Made by a program: the position numbers and the translations under genes. Below, one piece after another: positions 34,442 through 45,654 of a stretch of DNA of 64,000 bases (position 1 is the first letter of the stretch; every line of letters starts with the position of its first letter). Location: the NCBI GenBank assembly GCA_033063855.1, contig CP093829.1:2614243-2678242 (forward strand), written 5' to 3'. Below the pieces are notes generated by a model, which was given only the letters and a program-made list of their open reading frames with translations, ran no database searches and had not been told where the DNA came from. This stretch comes from Smittia aterrima (Eukaryota > Arthropoda > Insecta > Diptera > Chironomidae).

Positions 34442-36741
34442 ATGACGATAACGAACAGCTTCCCGATGAATTCAGCAATGCGGCCAATTTACAACGGGTT
34501 CCAACTGCAAGGTGAGTGTCGTTCGTTTAGTGCAGAAGCCGACGATAATCGCGATTAGATTTGCTGATAAAAATAATAATTTGCACCTTCCGTCGATGTT
34601 CGCGCTGTTCTTACAAATCAAAAGTTTTAATTCTTTATGCTCAATCGTTGCGCAATGAATGGAATGTTTCACAATTGATAAAGCGACGGCGAGAAGTCTC
34701 GTTTCATTTAAGATTTCATTTGGGTTCATAATTGAAAGCCAACTTGACCCAATCTCAGTGTTAATGAACCTCTCAATCTTCCCTCTTCAAAAATTATTTC
34801 TTTGACAAATTGCTCAATTAAATGGACACATTTAGGATTCTCTGTGTCTCCTTTCGTCTTCTTCTGACTTCTCTTCGGGAAAATTTATGGCACTGAGTTG
34901 CTTCTTGGATTCAAAGTCATTAGGCAAAGGACGTTTTACTAGAAGTTTGAAAGGGCGAAAGCCAGAGCCAAAGTCAATGGACAATTTACAAGAAGTCAAC
35001 TGAGAGAAAAGCGTAAAATTGCAAATTTTCTGGAGAATCATTCGAATGATAATGGCAGCACAAGAGAACTTTATTGCACCAGCACCGCAATAAATCCATA
35101 AACAAGAAATTTTTCAAGCTAAGTTGGTCGTTTATGTGTTTATGGCTCTTCAACGTCACTACCTGATTGTGCATTGCGATGCTTTTTTACAGTAGATTTA
35201 TGATGAATTGGTTTTAAGGGCACTTCCAGAAATATTTTCACTTAACTCTGCACATGTGAGGAAGGAAAGTTTTAAAAGAAAATTCTGAATGAACTTTGAA
35301 AATATTTTTGTGAGAAAATAATTTTGTTTTCATTTTCTTAGGTGACATGTCAGCAGGCCAAGGAAGAGTCAATCAACTTGGCGGTGTGTTCATCAATGGT
35401 CGTCCACTTCCATCAGCGATTCGTTTGAAAATTGTTGAACTTGCTGCGTCGGGTGTTCGTCCATGTCAAATATCTCGAAATCTTCGAGTATCTCACGGAT
35501 GTGTCTCGAAAATTTTGAACCGTTATCAGGTGAGAAAAGAGAGCTCAATAATTAATTAATTTCTAAACTAAATTCAATTTATTTTTCAACAGGAAACGGG
35601 AAGCATTCGTCCCGGTGTAATTGGCGGTTCAAAGCCAAGAATCGCAACTCCCGAGATCGAGAACCGAATCGAAGATTACAAGAAGGAAAATCCAGGTATT
35701 TTTTCATGGGAAATCCGCGATCGTTTGATTAAAGAAGGCATTTGTGATCGTTCAACGGCTCCGTCTGTCAGCGCGATCTCCCGTCTTTTGCGTGGACGTG
35801 ACGACGATAGGAGAACACAGAACGGTAATTTTTAAATGCAGCTTATTTAACGGGGGGAGGGAGTGAGAGCTTTAAATGAAGGAGCCTGAAAATCCAATTA
35901 ATCTTCTTCTTTTCCACTCGCCTTCGGTCGATTCCTTTTGATCCGGATTGATCGAAAATGAGTTCTTTAGCACTTTGCATGAAACAAAAGCGATCAAGGC
36001 CTTTTTCTTTTGTTGGAATCACTTGTGCTGCTGTTGCTTATCCTTCTCTCGACTTGTTCATTTCTTTCGGAAACGAAGGTGCCAAGAATGATTTGTGTAA
36101 ATCTCATTTTCTTTTGTTGATTATTATTAATGACTCTTTTATGGAAGCGGCTTGTGGAAGTTTATCCAGAGAGAGAGAAAAAAGCCGAGAAGGCACATTA
36201 GAATAAGAAAGGCGCAAAATGATGAATTGAAAGTCAAGCGGGAGGAAGAGAGTGTGAGACGCTAATGTTGCATGTAAAAGCAGAATGAAAATAATAATTA
36301 TTGAGCCTCGAGCTTGAGAAAGGGGAAAAGTTGTGGGTCCGATAGTCAAAGTCAAGTAGCTCGAGATGGAAATCTAATTTATCTAAAAGAAATAATGTTG
36401 ATCACAAGAAAACAAAAAACTTGATTGACTTGGGAACGATCAGTAACTTACGATCATTCACGAAAAACTATTCAAAGCACAAATGCGATTACAAAACTCT
36501 TCGATCAATCCTTCAATCGATTCCAATAAAGCGAGAAACAATTACGTGGGAAAACGTAGTTAATCATAAGAAAGAGCGGCAAGCAACATAGAGACTCATG
36601 ACTCGACGAGTTCGTTTTTTTGGCTGATTCTTGAAGGAGACGAGACTCCCGTTGTTTCATCAATAAGTTAGAGAAATTATCAATTTCCGTTTCTTTACAG
36701 GTGAAAATCACGCTTTGAAAGAAGTTCGTAGGAGAAGATAG
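34442..36741 (+). CDS. Homeodomain-less paired (Prd-type) gene, copy 1
   Basis: Four exons: 34442-34511, 35342-35529, 35593-35824 and 36701-36741, 176 codons plus TAG. All introns (830, 63 and 876 bp) are GT-AG with matching phases 1, 0, 1. Exon 1 reads MTITNSFPMNSAMRPIYNGF, like the N terminus I recall for Drosophila Paired (MTVTAF...RPFFNGY). Residues about 28-155 are a complete paired domain: GQGRVNQLGGVFINGRPLP, RVSHGCVSKILNRYQ, then ETGSIRPGVIGGSKPRIATP, SWEIRDRLIKEGICDRSTAP and SVSAISRLLRGR. It is a DNA-binding transcription factor of the Prd/Gooseberry (Pax3/7) class. After RDDDRRTQN the last exon adds only GENHALKEVRRRR and stops, so no homeodomain, octapeptide or PRD repeat is encoded. 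A polyadenylation signal AATAAA is at 36816. An upstream in-frame ATG at 34433 would add MIN. A splice to a distant homeodomain exon cannot be excluded, but none is seen in the unit. Confidence 0.88.
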
Positions 36742-37254
36742 GAGAATATTGTGACTTATCGATTCATGTGAACGACGATCTCAACATTTCAAGTGACCAA
36801 AGACTGTTGTTTATTAATAAAGAAAATTTATTTAAATATTCACTTTAGTGAAGAAAATGTTTTTTAAATAAAAATAAAATAATTTTGATGATTTTGTGAA
36901 ACGACAAACGTGTTTTTATTCTTGTGTTTTTCCTTTGTTGACGATTCAAGCTTACAGCATTATCTCATGGTATGATTCTTAAAAGTATCCATGAGTTAGT
37001 TATTTATTACAGCTCAATTCAAAGCTTAAAAGCTCATTTCAAAGCTTTATTTCGTCGTTACTGAATTTTCTTGCGAAGCGTAAAGATTTTCTTACTTTTT
37101 CAAATCGAATTGCTAAAAATTGTTCACGGCAAGTTATCGAGTTTGAGATTGTGATTTTCTTATCAGTGTGAATCCGGTCTATGATTTTTTTAATGAATGA
37201 AAATATTTCAGCACCGATGTAACAAATGTTCACGGATTAAGGTTCTAGTAAACG

Positions 37255-37347
37255 TTCTGCCAAACTAAATTCAGAGTCATTATTAGCTCAGAATCTAAGC
37301 GTTTGATAATTTGTCATACAGTAGAAGTATGGGTTCGATTCCCAAAA
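37255..37347 (+). ncRNA. Plus-strand tRNA-like element a, unit 2
   Basis: TAGCTCAGAATCTAAGCG (A box), then ATGGGTTCGATTCCCAAAA (T-arm), with a T8 run at about 37390. The T-stem is intact, unlike unit 1. Confidence 0.45.
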
Positions 37348-37544
37348 AGTATATTGTGATATTTCAAAACTATCATCGAATCATTATCCTTTTTTTTGTA
37401 AAAATAATTTATACTTATTTGTTTTTCCATATAAACCTGCCGTTGAACATTTATTTATATTTTTTTGATTCGAATCATAAATTGTAATTCGTAGGGCTGG
37501 TGAGTAATTTGTTTTCTTTAATTGCAAAACATTTAAGTAAACGT

Positions 37545-37635
37545 TCTGCCAAACTGATCTCCAAGTGTTTATTAGAAGTTGAGCGATTGACAATTAGATT
37601 TGATCAAACGGAAGAAGCATGGGTTCGAATCCCAA
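37545..37635 (+). ncRNA. Plus-strand tRNA-like element b, unit 2
   Basis: Leader GTAAACGTTCTGCCAAACT, TTGAGCGATTGAC, T-arm CATGGGTTCGAATCCC at 37618, then T-runs 40-60 nt downstream. Confidence 0.45.
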
Positions 37636-37802
37636 AAGTTTAAAAATATGTTTAACTAGTTTACCCTTTTTCCCTTGCCTTTTTTTTAAAAAACTTTTTT
37701 TTGCCAAATTAAATTCAGATATCTGTCATTAAACATTTATTTTGGTTTTCATGTGTAAATTTGTCTAAAGATGTGGAAATAATCTGCCTAATATATCGAG
37801 TC

Positions 37803-37813
37803 TAATTGAATTA
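37803..37813. promoter_or_regulatory. Possible P3 homeodomain site, unit 2
   Basis: TAATTGAATTA at the same place in the unit as in unit 1. Confidence 0.2.
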
Positions 37814-39049
37814 ACTGGCGTGGCTATGAGCACTTTACGAATGAACCAATTTTTTTTTTGTTCATTGTTTAAACGATCCACACATGAATGAAAACAAACA
37901 AGATCGCGATAAGATCTCCAGTGGTGCGTGACGTGTTGAGTTTAACGCAAAAATTGCTTCGGTTGAATTAAAATTGTTTGTTTCAATTAACTGAAAGTGG
38001 AAATGGATAAGTTAGCAGATTGAGGGTGAAATTTACTTTCATATTCGTTGCCAACATAAACTTCTCAGTTTGTCTCTTTCCAACTCATCGTCGCCAGTAA
38101 ACTGGGAGGAGCTTCAATGCCGAGCGAAGAGCGACCATTTTTCACTGCAATGAAATTAAAGTGAAAACCTCATTTGTAATGAAACTCATTCACGTCAGAT
38201 CATTAGCTGCACCGGAAATATGTCAACCTGAACAAAAAATGAAACAGAATTAGCCCACTTGGCGTTGAAAAGATGTCAAACTTTGAGTAAGCAGCATATT
38301 GTGAATGAAGGAACTCTCCTCGGCAATCAATAAAACGACTTCCTTGCCTTTCATAAAATAATTTCAACTTCGCTTTGTTATCAAGAAGTTTTCGTTTGAT
38401 TAATGAACAAAGTTCTTAAACTTCACTTCATTTTGAAAACTGAATTTCCCTCAACTTCTTCAACAAAAACGTTTCTGGCACAACAAGAAACCTAATTGGC
38501 ATTCTACTTACACGAAAATCTTGAAAAAGAGAACAATGGAGAAAACAATCGGCAAAGCAAAGATTTCGATTTTCCATTTTCGTTTGTCCGAGTTAACGGA
38601 AATTAATTTGCCTTGCAGACTTCTCGTCTTTTTGTGCATCGCTTGATTTGCTCGGAATAATCGGAGGACGTGACTATAAATCGAACAGTTACGTAGCCTT
38701 TTGTTTTAGAGCTTCGAGAATCAAAAGCGAATCAATGGGAATAAACAAATCGACAATTCGTTTCTTTATTGTCTTCGATCGTCGATCAGAAGAATTGCGC
38801 AAAATCTGCTTTGTTTCTAACGAATGTTGTTTCTCTCGATTGACTGGTTCCACTTGACTGGACTTCAATCAAAAATAAATATAAACTAGAGAGCACGGTG
38901 GATGTCTCCGGCCTGCGGCCTAAGACACAACCACGCAACCCGCGACGGTCGCTACGCGACCTATACGCCGGTTAAACTCCGGCCCATTTTTTTACAGTTT
39001 ACCCAACTTATTTTTAGGTTTGAAAATTATCCAAAATTATCTGGATTAT

Positions 39050-39292
39050 CCGGATACATGGACAAAAAAATACTGGATAAATATCCAATTATCCAATTTT
39101 TATTTTGTCCAGAAAATGGACAAAAATACTGGATAAATATCCAATTATCCAATTTTTATTTTGTCCGGAAAATGGACAAAAATACTGGATAAATATCCAA
39201 TTATCCAATTTTTATTTTGTCCGGAAAATGGACAAAAATACTGGATAAATATCCAATTATCCAATTTTTATTTTGTCCGGATAATGGCCAAG
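39050..39292 (+). repeat. 56-bp minisatellite inside the unit 2 insertion
   Basis: Four copies of a 56-bp unit containing ACTGGATAAATATCCAATTA; TACTGG recurs at 39071, 39127, 39183 and 39239. GGATAAATATCC within each copy is itself palindromic. Confidence 0.9.
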
Positions 39293-39350
39293 TCTAGTTG
39301 TTACAAGTCAGCACACAAAAGACCAGCTCGCTAGCTCTCAATTCATTATT

Positions 39351-39470
39351 ATAACTATTTATAACTATTTATAACTATGTATAACTATGTATAACTATAT
39401 ATAACTATTTATAACTATGTATAACTATTTATAACTATGTATAACTATGTATAACTATTTATAACTATTA
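39351..39470 (+). repeat. 10-bp tandem repeat (ATAACTATTT/ATAACTATGT), 12 copies
   Basis: Perfect 10-bp register over 120 bp with T/G and A/T variation at the last positions; lies inside the unit 2 insertion. Confidence 0.9.
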
Positions 39471-39613
39471 GACCATGTGTATGGGAGGTACCAGAAGGGG
39501 AGGCGCTAGAGTGCTCATTTTCAATAGGGTTTCTCCGAGGAACAATACAAAGTTGCAAACCAAATTTGAGCGCGCTAGCTGCATTGGTTCGAGAGTTATG
39601 GTGTTTACAGACA

Positions 39614-39614
39614 T

Positions 39615-39660
<46 letters not shown>
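39614..39660 (+). repeat. AC dinucleotide microsatellite
   Basis: About 23 AC repeats within the unit 2 insertion. The open frames across it (poly His-Thr, poly Cys-Val) are artefacts of the repeat. Confidence 0.95.
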
Positions 39661-39662
<2 letters not shown>

Positions 39663-41195
39663 ATCCGGACAGGTTTTTTTTTATTGGTTTTTCTGGCTTT
39701 AAACACCATGAAACGTCGAGAAAAGTGAAATATAATGGTGGTTATATTTTTTTATTTCTTGACCGAAAACAATACTCCGGGCCCGACAATTTTTTGAAAA
39801 AAAATTGTGTGGGCCGGAGTGATTTAAACTTCCCCAGAATCATTCGCTCGGAATATTTCAATATTAAAATGTTCTCAAGTTGAGTCATCAAGGATGTGAC
39901 TTGATCTTGAACGTTTTTCACATTTTTCAACCTTGACTTCGTTTTCTGGCAAAGTCATTCGACGTCACATTGTTCAAACCAACAAATCATGAGAGATTAT
40001 CTGCTGAAATAAAACTTTAATCACTTAATCTTGTTGTAAAACTATGGCAAACGAGAAAAACAAGAAAACAATTTGAACCTTTCGGTGAAAGTCGCCTCAG
40101 ACTAAGCCATCATAAAATATTTACATTTCTTCATTGGATTTAACATGTTGATCTTGTAAAAAGGAGGGAATTAGGACAAAAAAGGATAGGACAATCCAAT
40201 AAATAACCAATTGTTGAGTAGTCCTAAGAATCTTCAGAGAAACTATTTTCCCTTGTCGACCACATTTTCAGCTTCACACTTTTATTCAAGCTCACGCTGT
40301 GCGTTTTGCACGTTGAACTAGTTTAAGGAACGAATTCTCTCTCGTTCTGCTTATTAAACCTGATAAAGAGTCATCGTCTGAAGAGATTCGTTGAGCTTGT
40401 TAGTAAAGCAACGACTTCTATGATCGATGGAAATTGAGAAGCAAATGACAAACTTTTCTTTTCAAATTTCGTATAAAAAATGTTTCCCTCGCGATCAGAT
40501 ATCAAATTACATAATTTGCTTGCTCTCAGAAACGAAATGCTTCATTTTAACTCAATTAATGTTTGGTTGCTCGCCTTATTCAGTTTTCGGTTTCTTTCTC
40601 TGAAGTTTCATTAGTTTTCGCGCCGCTGCTCCAACAGAAGCGCATGTTTCTCTTTTTGGTGTGTGATGGAAGGCGAAGGAACGTGAACAACAAAAAAAAA
40701 CGGTGTTATGGTGATTCATCAAAACTAGATCATTAATTATTCCCACCAAAAGGGCTTTCCTCCAAATGAGAAATGTGTTCGAGACTTCAAACTTTCATGA
40801 GAAAAGACCTTTAACTAATTCAGAGTGTGAAGAGCTTCATTTCCTTTTTTTGGTTGTTTTTATCGCTGAACGTTCCTTCTCACATTTTTTATTGTTTGAA
40901 AAATGAGAAAAATAAATGAAGTTTTTATTGTTTGCTGTTGAACAATAAGATCATGTCATGTTAGTCGGACAGGGAAACGCGTCGAGCTACTGAACCTTTG
41001 GGATCTCACATTATCGCGATGCTCGATTGGTGATTAGGTTAACGTCTACATGCTTCTCGCAACAGACGTTTAAATTAATATTTTACACGATCGCCTGCCT
41101 CGAGGGAATGTTATAAACCGCCAGAAATATGAATGAGGCATCGAAAAGTTATTATTGAATTCACGACGCGATTTTCTTCTCGCGATCACTGTGTA

Positions 41196-41389
41196 ACCAA
41201 TGGCTAAATCGAACGGTAGCGGAACCGAGCACCATTTCGTGCTCAACTTCTTCAAGCATCATTATTTATTGAGATCACTTTGGCTCGATCCTCGCAGACT
41301 CCGATGAAGAAGTTTTAAAGAATTATGAGATGAGAAGTTATAATCGAATTTTCCCATGGAAACCTTTTTGACTTTTTTTATTGGAAATT
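41196..41389 (+). repeat. 190-bp direct repeat left of the calpain block, unit 2
   Basis: Equivalent of 23641-23834. Confidence 0.85.
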
Positions 41390-41479
41390 CAATATTCTTT
41401 TGTCCAGCTGCTTCTGCTAAGCTTGTCAATCTCCTCGCTAATTGAGAGATTTAATAGAAATTAATTTTTGATTTCTTTT

Positions 41480-41554
41480 TATAATATAGGTATCATATGT
41501 CCGTCTAGCCTAGGGATCCATAGATCGATACGGTGGCGACAGTTCTAAGCAAAG
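41480..41554 (+). repeat. 60-75-bp module, unit 2
   Basis: Core TCCGTCTAGCCTAGGGATCC with one change from the other copies. Confidence 0.55.
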
Positions 41555-41749
41555 AGCAATCGAACGAAAATATTTTCCCAATTTGAGTAATCAGTCTGCT
41601 GACGTCGAAATGGTTGATGGAAATGGAATATCAATAAGTTAAATGATATAACAAAAGCTGCAGCAAAATTGAAAATTTATTTTAAGTAATTAGAATATTA
41701 TATAGTATAATATAATATTATATATTATATTTTCATAATATTTTTCTAG

Positions 41750-42130
41750 GTAAACGGCAAGGACTGCGAAATCAAAAAAAACGCATCTCAGATACTTTAT
41801 TCTTCGATCCAGATTTCGTTCCCAGAGGGGAATTATTATTTAAGGAAGATCTTTTCGTCGAATGCTGATTTGTGGCGCCGCAATCGAGAAAATTATTTTA
41901 TCACGCAAACCGAATTTTCATAATTTCCTCTCCTTTCACTTCACAAAATCAATTTTAGTAGTCATTGAATTGAAATCACTTTGTGAATAAATTAGATTTT
42001 TTGAAAAAGTTTTGTGAAAGTTCTGAAAGTTCTGAAGAAGCTTGTTAATTCACTTATCCTTCCATCACTTCTTTCGTTTGCTCTCCGGTCTGCTATTCCG
42101 TCTTAACTCATTCAAATGGAGATGGTAAGT
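41750..42130 (+). pseudogene. Diverged calpain first exon, unit 2
   Basis: Acceptor TTTTTCTAG and the start GTAAACGGCAAGGACTGCG align with the calpain first exon. The rest is shortened and out of frame (ATACTTTATTCTTCGATCCA is still recognisable). The Cys region is missing; sequence without a match follows until CCGTCTTAACTCATTCAAAT with its GTAAGTTTT donor at about 42125. A separate, older lineage of the repeat. Confidence 0.6.
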
Positions 42131-42263
42131 TTTATTTTTAATTATCGACTTTTGTTTCGAAAGGAAAATTATTCTGTTTGTACTCTTCACCCTCAAAGAT
42201 AAGCGGGGTAACGATAAATGCAAATATCATATATTATATTATATATTATATATATTCTGGGAA

Positions 42264-42824
42264 ATGGACCGATTGCCGACCATAAACAAGATATTGATTT
42301 ACGCAAAAATGACAAATAAAAACGTGTTTTGGTTGCCCCTGCTAGAAAAGGCATACGCGAAGGTTTTCGGAAGCTACCAAAAGATTGATGGTGGACATTT
42401 TTCAAAAGCTGTCAAATGCTTCACTGGAAGAAGATCATCATGCTTTTATTTGAAGAACAAAGCGAATCCAAATTTATTCGACTTGATTGAAAAGCGGTTT
42501 AGCACATCAATCATAAGTTGTTCAATTGATGATATTCCACAGAAAAAAGAAGATGTTACACGTGAAAATTTAATCCGAGGCCATTCATACACAATCACAC
42601 AAACGTGGGTTGCAACTTTAAGAACTTCAGAAAAAATTCAGTTGCTACGTTTAAGAAATCCTTGGGGAGACGTCGAATGGACTGGAGCATGGTCAGATGA
42701 AAATGATACATGGAATCAAATCGCTCGCAATGATAAGAAAAATTTTGATATGTTTCATAACAACTATACCAATTATCCGCAAATATCCAAACTATCCATA
42801 AATTTTATATATTATATATTATAA
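42264..42824 (+). pseudogene. Calpain second half with intact His and Asn, unit 2
   Basis: One open frame of 186 codons: MDRLPTINKILIYAKMTNKN, FWLPLLEKAYAKVFGSYQKI, SIISCSIDDIPQKKEDVTRE, NLIRGHSYTITQTWVATLRT, then IQLLRLRNPWGDVEWTGAWS and DENDTWNQIARNDKKNFD. His (GHSY) and Asn (RNPWG) of the papain-like triad are both present. It lacks the Cys exon in this unit and ends in translated AT repeat, so it cannot make a working protease by itself. It is the best-preserved C-terminal half in the window. Confidence 0.75.
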
Positions 42825-42980
42825 TATTTAATGTATGATATATTATAATATATTAAATATTATATAATATATTTTATTATATTATATAACATATGATATA
42901 TTATATTATATATTATATTACAATGTCTGGCCGTCAGCAAAAAGTTATGGCAATTTATGGCAGAAAAGTTTTCTGAGAAA

Positions 42981-43174
42981 ACCAATGGCTAAATCGAACG
43001 GTAGCGAAACCGAGCACCATTTCGTGCTCAACTTCTTCAAGCATCATTATTTATTGAGATCATTTTGGCTCGATCCTCGCAGACTCTGATGAAGAAATTT
43101 TGAAGAATTATCAGATGAGAAGTTCTAATCGAATTTTCCCATGGAAACCTTTTTGACTCTTTTTATTGGAAATT
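42981..43174 (+). repeat. 190-bp direct repeat right of the calpain block, unit 2
   Basis: Equivalent of 29563-29750; the block between the copies is 1.6 kb. Confidence 0.85.
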
Positions 43175-43950
43175 AAACTTTCGATGACATCAGCAAATTT
43201 GAGTTTAATTGATTTCAATTAAAATCCTCGAGGAACATTTGATTATCAGTTTAGGCTAATTGAATAAAGTTTATGAGAATTAATCGAGTGATAATGACTT
43301 AAGAGAAATTCCCTCAAGCGTCAACCGCAACTCAAATGATCTGGAACATCAAGAGTATCAAAATCTCGTCGCTCGTTTTGCCACCCGGAAAATGATAAAT
43401 TAAGTTTCATCAGAATTTTTAAATGCGACGATTTATGTTCCTAGAATGGCTTTGCCTACAGGAGTTGATCTCTTTCAACTTCCAAGCGTAATTTACGACC
43501 ACACACGTTCACACTCTTTAATAGTTGAGGCGAAGATTTCTTAAATGCTCGACAGCTACTTTTGCTTGAAGCATTTAAAATGTTTTATTTGTTTGCTGTG
43601 CAGACGGTGACGATTCCTAAATTATGCTGAACTAATCGACGACTTTGAAGAGAAGCCTAGAAGCCGTTCTTGAGTTTTACTCGAGAGAAGTCAAAATTAG
43701 AAATTTTCCTCAAAAAGTTTTCAAATTTATTTGAAACGTGATTTCAATGATTCTCACGTTCTCTAAAAATCAATTTCGAAAACATTTTTATCGAGAGAAA
43801 GGAGAATTCGATTCGCCGAAGTTCCTCATCTCAAGATCGATGCTTGTGAGCAATGCGCTTCGTTCGATTTGACTTCACATCAGCAGCAAAGCCGTGGACC
43901 TCCAATAAACTCAATTCATAATCTCATAACTCTTTCAATAACGAATCAGC

Positions 43951-44118
43951 ATGATTACAACTTCCTGTCATCGTTCTTCGCTTAAGATTCACGCAGTCCA
44001 AACCACATCTCAGCGGGAAACTTTTTCTTGTGCTGCCGGCATTGGACGTCTTGGCCGTATGTGGTCGCTTTACACAACCAGACAACAATATCTCTCGATC
44101 GAATTATTTCACAAGTGA
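43951..44118 (+). other. 55-codon open frame, unit 2 (coding status uncertain)
   Basis: Equivalent of 30528-30695, with two amino-acid differences near the start (MITTS and HAVQ). Confidence 0.2.
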
Positions 44119-45300
44119 GGTAGCCAAAAGTCTACGAAATAATTAAATTCTTGATTTGAATTCCTGAGGAAATGATGAAAGAACTTAATTTAAGAGAGAA
44201 CATCGTTAAGCAAAGAGCTCATTTGTTCAACAGCAACAAAAGATTCAACATTTTAAATTACATTTTGTTTTTTACTCGTTGACTTCTTTCTTCTTGCGGA
44301 TTGAGAATCTCAATTCCGGGTTTTAATGATTTGTTTTGTCAGTAAAGTTCTTTGACCATTGCTTCACCGTCTTGCAGTTGAGAAGTCTGAACTTGAAGTT
44401 CTTTAAATACTTTCAAGTCACCAGATCACCAGAAGTGGAAGAAAATGTTGTTGGAATGTTAATTAACATAAAAAGAAAACTTCTTCCTCAAGTTTCGATT
44501 TCAAAAATTCATTGACGGCGGTAGCTCGTAAAGAAGAAGACGAAGAAGCGAGGAATGTATCCAATCAACGATGACAATTTAGAAAAAAATATGTCGGCAT
44601 ATTGAAGCCGTCCGAAAGCTTCGATTTAATCAATGAAATTCCAATCTACGATCTATCCAATCTCCAATCGATAATGAAAACAGAAAACTCATTGAGGAAT
44701 AGTTTGGAAAGCTCTTAGGACGATACAACACGCTGACGATTAATTTAGTTTTCATTTCATTCTCAAGGCTTCCGATCTATTAAAAGAAGAAAAAAGTTCT
44801 CGACGAATGGAATGAAGAATGAAAAGCAAAAATTTCTTTATTGTTGAGACCTCGATTGAAAAAATGTACAAAAATATTTATAAACTTGCTTTATGAAGCT
44901 TCCTTCATTGCTTCTCTTTCGTTTCATTCAGACAACATCGAAAACAATCGAGAAATTCGACAACCGAAAAAAATCAAATCAACTCGATGAATGGAGGAAA
45001 GAAAAAATTCCTCCACGGCTAATTTCAAATCAGCTACTGTTTTGTCTGATACAGCAACTCACAATCGTGCAAGTATAATAGATCGACAGTTAATAAAGTA
45101 GTTTTCTTATGCCCTCGGCTCTTTCTTTCCGTGCGAACACAAATTCACAACTCTTGGAGTTTCAAGAAAGCTCATAAGTAACTTCAGTCTTGGAGATGCT
45201 GAAGAAGATTTTTCAAGAAAATGAAGAAGAAAAAAAGAAATTTCATTGACCAATTTATAAAAAAAAAAAAAATTCATATCTTCGACTCACAACTAATTTT

Positions 45301-45393
45301 GAGTTTAACCGGGAATCGAACCCAGGCTCCTTCGAAGGAACTCAAACCTCCAAAGTTTACTTAAAATGTTCTGTTTTTCGTTATTTGAAACTC
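45301..45393 (-). ncRNA. Class II tRNA-like element (Leu-like), unit 2
   Basis: Again 93 nt with GAGTTT/AAACTC ends. The variable-arm hairpin now reads TCCTTC/GAAGGA, different bases from unit 1 but still self-complementary. A T13 run follows (about 45272-45260). Confidence 0.5.
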
Positions 45394-45540
45394 TTGCAGT
45401 TTACGGTAATGATTCATTAGTAGCAACCGAAGAAGAGATCGAAGAGATTTTATTAAACCTTTTTATTGAATCATTTCAAATTGGCGATGACTTTGATGAC
45501 TGAAAAAAAAAATATAAATCTGTGAAAAAACAACATAATA

Positions 45541-45654
45541 TGTTTTTGTGGGATTCGAACCCAGGGCGTTTCAAATAGAACGCAAAACCTCTGAATTCTT
45601 TGTAAAACTTTCTGTTTATTCTTTTATTGTACTTTTGCAATTCTTGCTAATAAA
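45541..45654 (-). ncRNA. Second class II tRNA-like element, unit 2
   Basis: T-arm CCTGGGTTCGAATCCCA; variable hairpin GCGTT...AACGC kept although its loop is shortened by 3 nt (CTATTTGA). The acceptor-like ends are eroded. Confidence 0.4.

Larger units (their letters stand above)
20119..37027 (+). repeat. Tandem array unit 1 (about 16.9 kb)
   Basis: The first of the direct repeats. Homology to the later units starts near 20119 (GAAAGCTC...; compare 37028, 50484 and 63360). Order: tRNA-like plus-strand elements, about 2.6 kb of conserved non-coding DNA, calpain block flanked by a 190-bp direct repeat, about 2.1 kb of conserved DNA, two minus-strand tRNA-like elements, about 2.2 kb upstream of the gene, then the paired-domain gene. 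Unit 1 is longer than the others because of an extra tRNA-like element (about 20345-20640) and a 5.7-kb calpain/LTR block (against 1.6 and 1.95 kb). Its left edge is the most diverged, as expected for the array border. Confidence 0.9.
38886..39822 (-). mobile_element. Helitron-like non-autonomous insertion, only in unit 2
   Basis: 937 bp absent from the same site in units 1 and 3. Read on the minus strand it begins TCACTCCGGCCCACAC and ends GTGCTCTCTAG and lies between host A and T (ATAAA/TTTAAAC) without a clear target duplication. A TC start, CTRR end and A-T insertion site are Helitron hallmarks. A 20-bp-class hairpin (CCGGGCCCGACAATTTTTTG and its complement) is at the TC end, and a GGCC-GCA-GGCC hairpin lies near the CTAG end. 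No Rep/helicase frame. Its GC-rich ends are unlike the surrounding DNA. Confidence 0.5.

Noticed and set aside
34472..34729. Minus-strand frame over exon 1 and intron 1 of the paired-domain gene
   Set aside because: Antisense shadow of the intron, with replacement changes between units and no recognisable domain.
35958..36206. 82-codon frame inside intron 3 of the paired-domain gene
   Set aside because: Length and frame differ between units through small indels; intronic.
34442..36741. Assignment of the paired-domain genes to Pox meso, Pox neuro or Pax2/5/8
   Set aside because: Residues such as NRYQETGSIRPGVIGGSKP, IATPEIENRIE and RSTAPSVSAISRLLRGRD are of the Prd/Gsb type, and exon 1 resembles Prd.
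39445..39702. Open frames of repeated Cys-Val or His-Thr
   Set aside because: They are translations of the AC microsatellite.
42264..42824. Calling the 186-codon calpain frame a functional protease gene
   Set aside because: It lacks the Cys exon in its unit, starts in the middle of the domain, and ends in translated AT repeat.
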